A stretch of 64,000 bases of DNA, from assembly GCA_023313575.1 (NCBI GenBank), contig JAJTTP010000025.1, positions 372,001 to 436,000 on the forward strand, given 5' to 3'. The notes beneath the pieces are model-generated. The model did no database searches. It saw nothing but the letters and a program-made list of their open reading frames with translations, and had not been told where the DNA came from. Position numbers and translations under genes: made by a program. The DNA comes from Eutypella sp. D-1 (Eukaryota > Ascomycota > Sordariomycetes > Xylariales > Diatrypaceae). Every line of letters begins with the position of its first letter. Position 1 is the first letter of the stretch. Of the stretch, positions 13,913-25,869 are shown in pieces.

Positions 13913-14340
13913 TGTTATGACCTGGCTAGGTCATTGGGCCTAAATAGGATTGGCATAAACAATCCCTGACTATGGCACTAGAAGGGATATATACGATAAA
14001 ATAAGCCATACTTAGGTCACGTAATAAAAAGGATAGCCTAAATAGCCCAGTTATCCTAATAATCCTAAATAGCCTGGATAACTTAATTATTTTAACGATT
14101 TAATATTTAATATCATATTTTAATATTAAAAATAAAGGATATAAATAATATATAGCTATATTTATTACCTTTTTTTTAAATAATTTTTAAACTTATTAGT
14201 TTATAATATAACTTAATTATTTAAAGCACCTTTTTTTTTATTATTACCAGACGTAATTACTTATTACTTAAAACCTTAACACTTCTGCTAACATAAACCC
14301 CTCGACTGGACTAATAGTTAGGGACAGACCAGCCGTCACA
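13913..14340 (+). mobile_element. solo LTR of the chromovirus family
   Basis: 428 bases from TGTTATGACC to GCCGTCACA, flanked by a perfect 5-base duplication TAAAC (13908-13912 and 14341-14345). It lacks internal sequence, so it arose by LTR-LTR recombination after a full insertion. It shares sequence and length with the LTRs of copies A and B. Both ends are intact, but the centre (about 14090-14270) shows C to T type change. Confidence 0.93.
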
Positions 14341-14536
14341 TAAACAGTCATATGTTTGGGAATAAATCAGTGTTCTTGTCCGAAATTATTTATTATGTTT
14401 GGATACTACCTGCAAAGGCTTGCTCTATACTTCTATAAACTCTAAGGACCTTGCCCACCCATAAGCCAAAACATCCAGCGCTAACCACCAGATACTTCAG
14501 CACACAGCACCAGCCCCAGGCCAGCTCCGAAGGCTC

Positions 14537-15748
14537 TTAAGCCCAGAGGTTCATGGTCTGCCCCTCAGCACACTTGGTGCCCGCGGGGAGCTCCGTCATC
14601 TTAGTCCAGGCGCCCGAGGCGCACTGCTGGTACGAAGAGCCGCCGACGCAGTTGAACATGCCTTCATCAGTACAAGTGCCCGTCAGACCACCAGCGGCGG
14701 AGGCAGATCCCGAGCCGGTAGTGGTACTGTTAGTGATGGGAAAGGGAGGACTGGAAGGAGCGGCGGAGGCGGCGGCAGAGCTGGGAGCAGCGGCAGGAGC
14801 GGAGGACGCTTCGGGGGCAGCGGCGGAGCTCGAAGCGGGCTTGACGCTGGTCACGAAGCCCGAAGACGCAGGAGGCGCGGCGGCAGAGGCAGAGGAGCTG
14901 GGGGCGACAGCGGGAGCACTGGGAGCGGCGGCGGCTGCACTGGTTGCGGGGGCGGAACCACTGCCAGAGCCGGCGCTGTCAGAGCCACCGTTGACACCGC
15001 TACCGTCAGATCCGGAGCTAGAGCCACCGGAGGAGGCACCCTTGGGGACACAGTCGCTCCCCTCGACCTTAGCGAAGTTGTTGCTAGAGCCGGGTTTTAT
15101 AACATTAGGTCCGGGGTTCGGGTATTGAGGGTCAGTGCCGGGGGTAGTCTTGCAGGAGTTTATTTCGGCCAAGTTAGCGACGAAGAGCTCTGGGAGCTCC
15201 TCGCGGCTGGCGATGGCCATAGTTTCGTTTCCCTCAGATCTCTTTCCAGCACCACCAGTAACCGTTATCGGAGCACAATTCATGTAGAATTCCGGTTGCC
15301 CGGCCAGTTTAGATACCCACGAGAATTGGAAGACCCACTCTCCAGGCGCTATACTGTCCGGAATAGTGAAGTCGTAGGTGCTGGGGCCCTGGCCGTCCTT
15401 GCTAGGGCAGCCCCCCTCAATGGAGAGGATGACTTGCCATGAAGTAGAGACACTGGGCTGTAAGTCCTTCGTAACCGCAAGCTGACAGCTACCGCCGCCG
15501 TGGACAGCCGAGCCCTTGAAGGACAGGGTCTGCGTTTCTCCAATGGCCATCGTCGTGGTGAGTCCCTCCCTGTTGTAAAACGTTGCCGGGTTGCCCTGGA
15601 GCTTACAAGGGTAGTTCGCCGACGTCAGCGGTGAGTTATCCAGTTCAGGACCACCGAAAGGCTTCGGCGTCGCCATGATCATGTGAGCGTTAGCCGCCCC
15701 AATGAAGGCAGCGGCAGCAGCGGCAGCGGTGAAAGCGTTTGCGTACAT
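14537..15748 (-). CDS. AA11-type lytic polysaccharide monooxygenase with C-terminal X278-like module
   Basis: A single-exon gene of 403 residues. Residues 1-21 form an Ala-rich signal peptide ending ANA, so the mature protein begins with His22, the first arm of the copper histidine brace. The second brace histidine is His83 in SAVHGGGSC, and Tyr155 in PEFYMNCAP sits at the axial position. The GETQTLSF, SIEGGCPS and YMNCAPITVTG segments are typical of AA11, a family of chitin-oxidising secreted enzymes. A long Ser/Ala/Pro linker (about residues 240-345) leads to a Cys-rich end (CTDEGMFNCVGGSSYQQCASG...) resembling the X278 module on many AA11 proteins. It is secreted and needs copper plus an electron donor. 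The function is expected from the family and not tested here. Confidence 0.9.
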   Translation of the reverse strand: MYANAFTAAAAAAAFIGAANAHMIMATPKPFGGPELDNSPLTSANYPCKLQGNPATFYNREGLTTTMAIGETQTLSFKGSAVHGGGSCQLAVTKDLQPSVSTSWQVILSIEGGCPSKDGQGPSTYDFTIPDSIAPGEWVFQFSWVSKLAGQPEFYMNCAPITVTGGAGKRSEGNETMAIASREELPELFVANLAEINSCKTTPGTDPQYPNPGPNVIKPGSSNNFAKVEGSDCVPKGASSGGSSSGSDGSGVNGGSDSAGSGSGSAPATSAAAAAPSAPAVAPSSSASAAAPPASSGFVTSVKPASSSAAAPEASSAPAAAPSSAAASAAPSSPPFPITNSTTTGSGSASAAGGLTGTCTDEGMFNCVGGSSYQQCASGAWTKMTELPAGTKCAEGQTMNLWA

Positions 15749-16500
15749 GGTGACTGGTAGAAGTGTTGCTGTTGGTATGACGAGGGTGGTTTGTTGTTAT
15801 CGTGTTCCTTTACTGTAGATATCGAATCTGAAGATTATGTGACTAGTACCAGACTTGTCAGAGAAGTTGTAGCATTTGTTGCTGATATAATATATATAAG
15901 TGTGCTGTGAGTGTGTGTAATGATGATGATAAGCTGAGAATAATTCGGTCGAACTAGGCAAGGACCAGGCCTTCTTATACACTTTTCGCACAGGATATCG
16001 CGCAGCGATGTGATTGTTCCTGTTCGTGAACAATCCCCATGTAATGAGAACAATCTATAAAGATGCATTGTCTACGGAGACCTCAACATGGAACAATGCA
16101 TGCTGCTTTGTTGGTCTCCCTCTTGTCAGAGAAACAACGCGTAGCCAATCTCTACAATGTCTTTCTAGAGCTCGTCTTCGTTGTCGTAAAATCGTTGATA
16201 AGGGAGAACATGCTACAATACCCCATTGTTTAAGTCGAACGCTTTTGTATGCCATGGAGAGCATTAGCATCCAGCAACTTCCATGCGCAGCGTCGGCCAT
16301 CGAGCCCAGGCGTGTTTTCTGATTATCCTTCCACCTACAACATGTGCCTTGGAAGTTGGAAACGTCCCAAGGCAAGTTCTGTATCAATTATTATGGCCAC
16401 CCGACATCTCTTGCATCAACTTCTCTGTATTCGACGGCAGCGTCATTTCAATCTTCACGAGTAGCCGTGGATGACAATGAGTACCAATTTTTGACCATAT
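15749..16500. promoter_or_regulatory. upstream region of the AA11 gene with a GAACAATC cluster
   Basis: Within 16012-16055, 264-307 bases upstream of the AA11 start, the 8-mer GAACAATC occurs at 16028-16035 and 16048-16055 and in inverse form at 16012-16019. The first pair makes an 8-base inverted repeat with an 8-base spacer. AACAAT is the core bound by HMG-box proteins, so a regulatory role is possible but only inferred. Open frames in this stretch have no recognisable content. Confidence 0.3.
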
Positions 16501-18678
16501 CCCATCAAACCTCTTAGACTCAGAGTCAATGTAGGGGAAGACATATGATTGACGGAGAAACGAACGATCTAGCTAGACGTTAGATAATTTATTCCCCGAT
16601 AATGGCACACCGGACTCACTTTTTACTAAGGCTTGTAATAGATAAAGGAGACAGATTCATGGGTGAAAGTCAGGGACATGGTCACTAATGCGCCCATTTG
16701 CATTCTACTGTAACGACTTGAGACGGCTGATCACAAGTCAATGTAGCCAGTTCCTCAGATGTCCGTGGCGCAGCAAAGGCCTGTCCTGGGCATAGTACAG
16801 CAAGAATATGGAGCCTATCTTCAAACTCATACTACCAAAAACCCATAACCTAAAGCTGAAATGGGAAGTTTACGGGAAAGACAAAGAAATATTAGGCCCC
16901 TACTCTCTTTCATATGAACCGCTAAGGCCGTGTTCCTGAGCAGAATCAAAACCGTACTTATGGGTCAAAAGTGGGTAGAATCATAATCCGATTTTTACCG
17001 TTCCTGGGTGTCAGCCATAAGCCATTACTAAAATCTTGCTGGTAGGTTATAATAATCACATTAACGTTATAACCAATAGGATCGTTTAAAACGGCTGCCA
17101 AACGCCTTATAATTTAAAAGCCACTTTTAAAAAATTACTTTTACTAAACAGTACGCTAACACCATTATAACCACCATTATAACCACTATAACAACCATTA
17201 TAACCATTACTATAACCACTATTACAGCCACCACTATAACCACCATCACTACCACCATCACCATAACCACCACCACTATAACCACTATTTTTATATACAC
17301 ATGCCATTAACGTACGGTTATTTATGGGTACCAGAATATCTATAATCAAAAGGCAGGTCCATAAGGAAGCACCGCTTATAGCAGGGTGCCCACGGCCCAC
17401 AATCAGAATTCTGATTATGCTCCCGAACACCACCTAAGGGAGTAAGTGATAGTGCCCCCACGTATAAGCATCCTATTAATCAATAGATCGCCGAACGAAG
17501 TAGCAGGTCAGGTAGTGGATCAGGCTAAGCCCTATCAATAAATACTACATACAACCCTAGCCAGACGCACTAATTAGTGCCGGCACTAGCCCCGGTAAGT
17601 CCCTGCTACTTATGAAGATCTTGGATTGGCAGATCACCTCTGCACCGTTAATCGCTTTGTTATTCCTAAGAAAGAAATCGCCGATCGCGTAATTACCTTG
17701 GATTACTACATTGGAAAATCCCGACATTGAATGTTACTAGAAACAATATTTAGCCTAGTGTTTTTTTTTTAAGTACCCGCGGGGTAATAATTTTTAATAT
17801 CTTCGTCGAGCTGGGGTCTATGAGAAACCGGGGGGTCGCAATGTTGCAATGGATAAGGTCTACTACATACACTAAACAGGGTTCAAAAGGCTTAGACCAG
17901 GGGCGGACGAACCGATCCGATCTCCAGATCTGCGATGCTTACCTCTAGTCAGTTATTTCGTACCGAAATGCCGGATACAAGGTATCGGTATTACATTTCG
18001 TGGGAGTTCCTTCAGATATAAATAGGATGAATCAGGCTGGTGCGTTCGCGATCTCCGTATGGGTTTTACTCTGGCACCATATGTCCCGTCGTAGCGATTG
18101 GGGCTACTTGACAATACTTGGGTATTTTTAATAAAAAAAGCTACATGGAGAAGCGAGGCGTTGGTATGGTATCAGCACCCCACTGGGCTTGCAGGTGGAG
18201 GCAAGATGTCAGCACTTAACGGGTGTGGCGTCAATGCGTTACACATGTTTATGCCGCAAAGCTCCAGAAAAAGCGCGACTAAAAACGCCCGACCATTATT
18301 AGACGCGCGGATAAACCGTAGGCAGGGCGCAACTTAACGACATGTCATTCACATGGAACTCACAATGCTCCGCTAGATAGAATGGGAAAAGATTCGGTGG
18401 TATTAGCTCATTATCATGTCCATCACCTAGCTACAACTCGATTTGATCACGTTTCCGTCCTATGGGAAACTGTCGAGATCGACATCTTTTATCTTGTTGC
18501 CTGAGCCAGGGGCATGGTTATCCACTGCCCATCAATCATGACCTGACCGTATGCAATAAATGCTACCAATGATGCGAGAAGACGTTGCCCATTAAATCCA
18601 TCGACCTGCATTCCATGACGTTAATGCGGTGCGACATCACCGTGTGGGATCTCCTCAGGTGAGCAACTACCCTTGCGC
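16501..18678. other. gene-poor spacer
   Basis: I find no gene that I can support. It holds the low-complexity block at 17161-17289 and a moderately AT-biased patch at 17030-17130. The frame at 18098-18337 (79 residues) is not recognisable. Confidence 0.4.
17161..17289. repeat. degenerate ACC/ATA trinucleotide-type repeat
   Basis: About 129 bases of ACCACTATA/ACCATTATA variants. On the minus strand it reads as a Gly/Tyr-rich run (GGYGDGG..., NGYNG...) inside a 108-codon open frame (17107-17433). No fungal Gly/Tyr-rich family is identifiable around it, so I treat it as simple sequence and not as a gene. Confidence 0.6.
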
Positions 18679-19354
18679 TTAGAGGTTGTGGACCATGACG
18701 ACCAGTGCAGCGCCACCAAGAAGAGTGCCGAAGTTGATGACGCCGGTCGGGATAGCGGCAGCCTCGGAGGTGGGCGGGGCCTCAGTGGTGGAAGGCTCGG
18801 TAGTGGACTCAGTCGCAGTAGGGCCCTCAGTCACGGACTCAGTGGCGCCAACACTTTCGGTGCTGACAATACCCGAGGTGCTGGACTCGGTATAGACCGG
18901 GGTCTCGGTAGAAGTGCTGGCCTCAGTTGGGGTGGTAACGACAGTGGTGGGAACCTCGACGGAAGTAGAGACGGTCAAGGTGCTGCTGCCAATAGAAGGA
19001 ATTTCGCCACTGTAGGACTCGAGAGGCGAAGTGACCGTGGTGAAAGTAGTACTCTCAGAGGTAGCAGTAGTGGGTGGGTAATCATAGCCAGGAGTGGCAG
19101 TCTCCGTCACGGTGGCACAAGAGCATTGAGTGTCATCCTGATTCTGCTTGACTGCCTCGTTGGCCTGCAGGGAGAATTTGGTCAGTAGATGGCCACGACG
19201 AGAGTATTTCTTGCAAAGATTGACCAAGTAGAAGGTAGCACACTGGGAAATACAAGAAATGACAAGAGCTGTATGAATGATAGACCGAGAAGAAGTGTTA
19301 ACTTACCATGCCAACAGCAGCGGTGCCGAGAAGAAGGAGAGTCTTGAACTGCAT
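18679..19354 (-). CDS. small secreted Ser/Thr-rich protein, probable GPI anchor
   Basis: Two exons are proposed: 19307-19354 (MQFKTLLLLGTAAVGM) and 18679-19164. The intron of 142 bases starts GTAAGT and ends CTGCAG, with CTGAC 19 bases upstream of the splice. The join is in phase 0, gives 177 residues and creates a normal signal peptide (cut near GMA). The mature part has one Cys pair (CSC) and a long Thr/Ser/Glu-rich stretch suited to O-glycosylation. The last 25 residues are hydrophobic (FGTLLGGAALVVMV), as in GPI attachment signals. It is probably a cell-wall or plasma-membrane surface protein. An alternative acceptor (TTTCCCAG near 19238) would add about 24 residues and spoil the signal peptide. 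No catalytic domain is seen. Confidence 0.7.
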
Positions 19355-22300
19355 CGTGACGGTGTCGCGTAGGTGTTGACCTTGGGAATGCTATTGGGAA
19401 GGGGAAGAAGATGAAGAAGAAGAGGAAAATGTCCAAAGGATCTTGGTAAGTGTACTGGTAAGTGATACTCGGTATGAAGTAAAACTACTGGAAGTCGAGA
19501 TCCAAGTTGCAGTATCGGGAGTACGGAAGGGTTGAAGGAGAAAAACAAAATAAAGAATGTTTGTTGATGGAAGGAGGATTGTGGAAGAGGGAAGGATATT
19601 TGCGTGTAAAAGTGTGGGAAGAAGAAAGAGGAAGTGGAAGTAGTGGGGTGCTTTGGTTTATGTGCGCGGGAAGCTGCCGCAGGTGATTCTGAAATCCCAC
19701 ATAATAATTGGCCTGATTAGTAGGATACGTACATATTACATACACATACATACCTAAATACATGGAGTCATCTAGTACTATATACCTACGTAGTCAATGG
19801 CGGGGGTTGACGAGTGTAATTTCTCAAGTGAATGGTAGAGGCAAGCACGATAGGTAGCTACTCCTGGGGAAGTGAGGGAAGGAGCGGTGCTACTAGCTAG
19901 ATCCGATCAGCTGTCACCTGCCCGCCCTTGAGGACGGCGAGTATGTTTGACTGGCTGGTGGCAAGAATGGACGGAAATTCGGATAAGAACAAGTACACAG
20001 TTGATATTAAATTAAGGAGCTTCGTACCCTACGTTTCGTATATATAATTGACTCAATCCCGTCCCAAGGCACTCGTGTACGTCGACAGGAAGCCTGGACC
20101 GGGAACATTTATACCTGCCAGTAACCTCGTGACTACTAGTTTTTCCACCAGATACTAGCCCTTCGTAAAGCTTTCATCGTTTAGGCACGTACATATATAT
20201 GCAAATAACATGTTTCGGCCCCGGGCCTAGCTCCGTCACTCTAATCAGTCACTTCTGCAGCTACCCGCGGTCCATATGATGGAGGTACCTTCCTAGTGAT
20301 AGCTACCTACCGATGTACCTACGTACCTACCTACCTGTAGACAGTATGAAGCTACAAGTTCCTTATGGACGTCATGTTTGCTACTGTAATACCTAAAGGG
20401 AAGGCACGGGCGTATCCAAGTGGCAGCTGTTATGGATTTGTTGTAATGTCACCCATGCCAACATCCATATTGTGGAACTACATACCGGTATACGGCGTTT
20501 CAAATATCTGAGGCGGAATAAACATGTGCCCACCTGGGTAAGTACTTACCTCTGTATTTCCCCATAATATCTACCTGGGTACCTAGGGTACAGACGTATT
20601 AAGTAATCATCCTCCCACATTTTTCCAGATTGACTTAACTTCATTGGTAATTAACCCTTAATCATAGGGAATTCAATGAACATAGGCCATTAGGTCAATC
20701 CTCTTGCCTTGTATTGGTTGTCTACATTGGTCACCAAATGGTTCTGTCAACATTGGAAATCCTGTGGCCAATGGTATTCACTGTTGGACGTTAGCTAATG
20801 TCCCATGTGAAGTTACACAGTGAGGAAAATGTTGACGATGAAGATGAACGAAAGGGGTTGGCCGAGAACTCCGAGCCTCTATGCTGTACGGAGGGAATTG
20901 CGAGGCCAAATTTGATTAATCGAAACGGATGGACTAACCAAGTGTCGGGTTCAAAGAGAAAACCATGCGAGTTCCCGCAGGTTGACTGACTAGTCCATCC
21001 ACAGACCCAGACCATTGATCGCAGGCGAATGTGCACTTATTGGACTGGAACAAGAACCTAAACTCGCGAGGGCAAGGGTCTCTGAAAAAATAAAAACATT
21101 GAATCAAGATCAACAATTGTTTCCTCTTGAGTCCCAAGTCATGCTACGGTAGATCGAGGTGGCCAATGTGTACCACATCAGAAGCGGCCTCCTATCGTCC
21201 GTGGATGGATGAAAATCTCAACTCTGAACGGGCCGATTCTACCGAGCTGTGCGAGCATGTGACAGTTTCAAGCTCCAAACCAGAGAAAGCTGACCTTTCC
21301 TTGGCAGGTCAGAGAGCCGTGTCTTGTTCCAGTGTATTAAGGCGGTGTGTTCGTGCGACTACCCGCTTGGTCAGGGTGATACATATCTAAACTGCGTCCT
21401 ATCACATTATTGGTAGTTAACTAGCCGGACCTAGGATTCCTACATGCGACCAAGTAAAATTACTGCCATGTTGACTGTGGAGGGCCCATCATTGCATATA
21501 TGCCTTTTAATGTTCTGTAGACCTCGTCTGCCTACTTATAAGAAGCCCGGGAGAGATTTCGCTTCGTTCAAGGCATCTTACCCCCCTTATAGGCGACTTT
21601 TGGCCTGCAGCACGGTATCGGAATCTGCGATCGTTCCTAGAACCATGTGCCGGCAAATGACCGTCCATGTACTTGCAAGCAAAACATAGTACAGTGGTTG
21701 AATAGCCCGTGAGCGGATTTTCAAGAAGACCGACGTCCAAATTACGTGATTGACTGTATGATCACCAGTCCCCGGATGAAATACCTTTATGAGTCATAAA
21801 TTCAATTATGAAAGAGACATTGTGCTGCTAACTAGGTTCAGTGGGATACGTCACCAGCGTCGCCACTGAGTTGGATGAGATGGAATGAAAAGACTATCCA
21901 AAAGAATAGCAATCAGCTATGCCCATAACCTAGCTTGTTAGATAGCGACCGTATGTAGTTAACCCAACCAGGAAGCAGTTGACATTACCCAATAATACAG
22001 TCTATATTTATGATTAAGAGTACAGGAAATGACCATAAATGGTTATTGCTACAGGCGACCTATAATATAGTGAGGCATCTCGTGATGATAAGTTGGGAGT
22101 GCTGGATGTGGATACCGAAGAATTAGAAAAACGTAAATACAGAGGATTTCGAAAAAGTTTTTAAACACAATTCCATGCAAATACTACTCCGAGTTCCTCT
22201 ACCCGAAAAGCAATTATCCTCATCCGAGCCGGTTTCGAGCCCTCGGAGAGTAAACCCTTTGCCTCATCAAGTACGGTGACCCGGTTTCCAAGCTTCATAG

Positions 22301-22464
22301 GGACCATGCGCCTGATTTGGATATGCGATCCTGAAAGGCGTTCCCGTCTTCCCGTAGCTACAGGAAGTTTGATGTGTTCTATACCAATGCCAAAACCCCT
22401 TCATCTAAGCTAGAGAGGCGCGCCTGATGGGATAGCGCCGTACTTCAGCTTTCTTTCTTTTCAG
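19355..22464. other. long spacer without supported genes
   Basis: About 3.1 kb of unique, non-RIP sequence. It holds short GTACCTAC-type runs at 20300-20340 and several open frames of 60-90 codons (around 20800, 21130 and 21450), none with recognisable domains, signal peptides or convincing splice partners. The first few hundred bases are the upstream region of the surface-protein gene. Confidence 0.4.
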
Positions 22465-22653
22465 TGCTTTGACTGTGAACGGGAGGGATACCATTATCCG
22501 AATTATACAGCCCTTCTCACGCGACCGGTGCCGAAAACTTCGCGACTAGTCCCTGGCCCAGATGTTGATCTGGATGCTGCACGGAGACTGGACATAGGAA
22601 CTAACTGCTCACGCGAGGACTTCGGGAAGGTTAAAGCCATCCGCAAACGGTGA
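22465..22653 (+). CDS. possible terminal exon of an unidentified gene or a gene remnant
   Basis: A strong polypyrimidine-AG acceptor (TTTCTTTCTTTTCAG) at 22450-22464 is followed by 62 open codons ending in TGA. The peptide begins CFDCEREGYHYPNY and ends KVKAIRKR, with balanced composition unlike chance frames nearby. I cannot find a matching upstream exon with a start codon. It may be a relic. The family is unknown. Confidence 0.25.
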   Translation, partial: CFDCEREGYHYPNYTALLTRPVPKTSRLVPGPDVDLDAARRLDIGTNCSREDFGKVKAIRKR

Positions 22654-23173
22654 CGCTTTTCAAGCTCACCTGATCTGCTGCAAGAGCACATTGGTAGTGC
22701 TAACCTCCAATTTAGAAGCGAGAGGCCATTCCAATATATGTGGCATTACATCAAGCACTAGGTACTTCTTTCTGATTCGGGTCTGCGAATATGCTCTCGC
22801 GGACACCCTCATAGTAAAAGAGGTTTACACTAGCTTCCAACGTCGCACCCCCTGCTAATGCTGAAGTAGCCCAGCCCCGCCTCCCACCAATTATCACTAC
22901 GAAACCAGTCGATTATCAGCGAAGGCTTGTGAGACCTGAATGCAGATGATGCAAAGTAGACTTTCCTATGGTTCAATAGCTTATGTAAGACAGATCCGAA
23001 TAGGGGTAAACAGGGATTGGAATGCCCCACATCTTGGCATTGACAAGTAAGGGGCAATGCTGAACGAAACCTTATTAACTGGTGCGACAATCTACAAACT
23101 GATACCATCCAAGAACACTCAAGGCAATACCATAAATTACCACCTCCCATCGCTCCGAAGCGACGGTGCATCT
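22654..23173. other. spacer downstream of the HET gene
   Basis: No feature recognised. It contains the probable 3' untranslated region of the HET-domain gene on the minus strand. Confidence 0.4.
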
Positions 23174-25298
23174 TCACAGAAGAATAATGTCTCTTCTATC
23201 AAGGTTCTCCCAAGGTTCATCAAAATCTCTCCGGTCGGTGTACCATTCACTCGTCATCCCGAGTCTCTGGAAGGCATCCGGTCGTACTTGTCCTAAGAGT
23301 AAGCCGCACACATTTGTCCCAATATTTGAGGAACATAGAGTAAGAGGTATAACCCAGACTTGAAGCCTCTCTGGTTGCTGTGGAGGTTCGTTAGCTTGAT
23401 TAATGGTGTTCTGACCCAGGTCCTTGCTGACTCCTCCGGAGATCCTCATGGCGGGAACCTCCGTTCCCGTCTCGCCGGTTTGGGGATTTGTACTGCAGGG
23501 GGCAATATCCATGTCTAAGTAAGGTGCACCTAGGCGACCCCGCGGAAGTAGATCGCATTCAAGACGCCAGTTGTGTGTGGCGATACCGTCATCCTGTTGG
23601 GAAAGGTGTCCTTGGAACACTTTCCCACAAAGCTTGACCATGCCCTCGGAGACAGACCCAAAAGGATTGCTAGTTGCCGGAGCGACTGAGGAGTCAATTA
23701 CCTCAGCAAGGTAGACGTCATCTTCAAACTCCAAGCCATACTCCACACCACCTCGTACTGACGCCCAGCTCCAGCTCGGCGCAAAATCAGGTTCCGGACC
23801 GTCAGCATTTTTACTCGCCTTCCACAAGAGCTCTCTCAAAAGATCCTCTTTCCAAAGCCCGGCTAGGTAGGTTCCACGGTTTACGGACTGAAACCGAGAT
23901 GCCACGGCTGACAAGGCGACAAGTTTATCCGACCTTTTTGTAAGATTCCTCTTCGTGTATTCAGGTACAACCCATCGGCGCCATTGTTTAGTAAGGTAGG
24001 TTTGTTGTTCTTCGAAGGTGGCCTCCTTGCCTGCTTTAAATACGTTGTTGAATAATAATAGGTTGCTTTGATCATGCCGCTTCATATCGTCGGGAAAGGC
24101 CTCCCTCAGGTACGATTCTTTGCACACCCATTTCATCTCCTTCTCCCCGAACATTAGGTACCTTCGAGCCAACGTTCTTTCCTGGAATGCCCATGCCCGA
24201 GTGTCTAACGGCGCAGGTGAAATAGAATCTGAACAAGCGAGGCGATACTTTATCGTAAACGGTGGTGTGGTTTGGCCCCATGAAGAAACGGTACAAACAC
24301 CATCAGTATATGGAAGTCTGTTTCGCAGAAACCCCTCCGAAGATGAGGTAGCTACAGCAGCGGCAAGCACAACTTGAGCGTTACCGTAGACCTTTTCCAT
24401 CTGCGCTGATTCTCTTAACCAGTCGTCTGAATCGTTTTGAAGTATACAGAGTGAATCGATCCATAAGTACCGGAACCCAAGGGATTTTGTGACATTGATC
24501 GCATCCAGGAGAGTCTGTGGAATCTTGTCGAATAATATGCCGGCTTTGTTTTGATCCAAAGTAGCCGTGGTTGTCGTCAGAGATTGGCCAGTGCCCCAAC
24601 AATAACTGAGCGCGACATACTCGGGACGGTCAATCAATTCAGACTTGATGACGACGTGTACCTTATCAGAGTCCAACTTGAGCAGGCGCGTAGGGATGAA
24701 GTGCCCTGAATCAAAATCCAGGCCACACTGTGCATGGGATGTCTTGCAGGTAAAGAGCCATTGCTTAGCTCTCTTGCAGGCTTCAAATGATTCCGAACTG
24801 AGGGGGATATCATTAAACGGCAGTAGTCCATCGGAGAATGGATTCGGGCCTAGTATAGATACGGAGTTAGTCAGACCCATAGGTCCATTCGTTGTCGCGT
24901 ATGAATGACAGAACTATGGTTTTACCCTGCAAACAAACACCGGCTGACCATTCGAAGGCCCATTCCTGATTTACTTGTAACATCAATTGATACTTGTCGC
25001 CTGCCTCTGACAGGCGTACGAAACCCGCGCCAGAGGGTCTTCTGTAGGTAAGATCCTCCACGGTCGTACTGTTACATATGTGGCCCATTAACGATGAAAC
25101 TATCTTGCAGAACGAGCACCCGATCTGCCACGAAGCGCCCCTCCAATAATCCTCAAGCTGTGCCTCCTCCAGATGACGCTTTGACACCGAGGCAAAGCTA
25201 GGCGTCTTTATGTTGCAATCGCACGTCGGACAACGTTTGGGTGTTAATGACCATGGTGACTCATCAGGCTCATCAAAGTCAATAAGCCTGGAAGCCAT
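23174..25298 (-). CDS. HET-domain (heterokaryon incompatibility-like) protein
   Basis: Two exons, 24926-25298 and 23174-24849, are separated by a 76-base intron (GTAAAA...TGACTAAC...TACTAG). The join is in phase 1 and gives 682 residues. The N-terminal exon has CxxC pairs (CPTCDC, CSFC). The HET domain (PF06985-like) starts near residue 202 with YVALSYCWG, continues through LGFRYLWIDSLCILQNDSDDW and EKVYGNAQVVLAAA, and is followed by the usual RAWAFQERTLARR. HET proteins are cytoplasmic self/non-self recognition factors whose activation can cause cell death on fusion of unlike hyphae, but most family members are untested. Frame and key motifs are intact. The gene sits alone between two RIP-mutated blocks, a common setting for this fast-evolving family. 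Confidence 0.9.
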
Positions 25299-25689
25299 GA
25301 CTAGAGGAGACTCGCTGACACACCAATTTTTGGGAATATATATGTCAACGACTTCGTGGTGAGGGGCTGAGCTGAAAAAGCGCGCTACCTTGAACAGTCA
25401 TGGGAGAAGCTGAATACGGCAACCCTGTCGCCTCGAATGGTGGTCCGTGCGGAATCCCGACAACATCTAACCTCCTATTTTTGAGGCTAACTAATACCCG
25501 CAGCTCATTCTTGATGTTCGTTTCCATTTCACATTGAGAGCTATTTTCTTTTGCTGTGCCTAGGATCTCGCCAATTAACACGTTCTGGTAGTACCTTCAT
25601 GTGCATTGCGTGTTACAGAGCTTGCTGCTGGAGATGGCTCCTGCTTGTCGCGTATCATCTTGTGGGCCCTCAGAAAAGGCCCCGGAGGC
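25299..25689. other. spacer upstream of the HET gene
   Basis: It includes the HET promoter. A 78-codon minus-strand frame (25345-25581) has no recognisable domain. Confidence 0.4.
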
Positions 25690-25869
25690 TAGGGATTACC
25701 CACCCATCGATTTTTACCCACCGACCCATGGGTACCCGGTGGGTAGTTTAACCACTAGAATTTTACCCAATGGGTACCCATGGGTAAAATCTTTAGGGAA
25801 CGGGTACCCGCTAGCTACCCATTAAAAACGCCGGGTAACGATGGGTTACCCACGGGTACCCGTTCCCTA
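25690..25869. repeat. TACCC/GGGTA-dense cluster, possible non-autonomous hAT-like element
   Basis: About 180 bases bounded by TAGGGA (25690) and TCCCTA (25869) contain roughly nine TACCC and seven GGGTA words, four of them fused as GGGTACCC. Dense short motifs of this kind in both orientations, with CAGGG/TAGGG-type ends, are seen in the subterminal regions of hAT DNA transposons, where transposase binds. I see no transposase and no matching 8-base target duplication, so the assignment is tentative. Confidence 0.35.

Noticed and set aside
14553..15128. 191-codon plus-strand frame over the AA11 gene
   Set aside because: It is the antisense shadow of the Ala/Ser-rich linker. The minus-strand frame has the signal peptide and copper ligands.
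17158..17290. CRISPR-like or satellite array
   Set aside because: The units are irregular trinucleotide derivatives with no spacer structure, and this is a eukaryotic nuclear sequence.
17107..17433. 108-codon Gly/Tyr-rich frame
   Set aside because: The Gly/Tyr run is the translation of a simple repeat. There is no signal peptide, promoter or family match.
24867..24880. two overlapping HET-region genes
   Set aside because: A 76-base intron with a TGACTAAC branch site joins the two frames in phase 1, so they are one gene.
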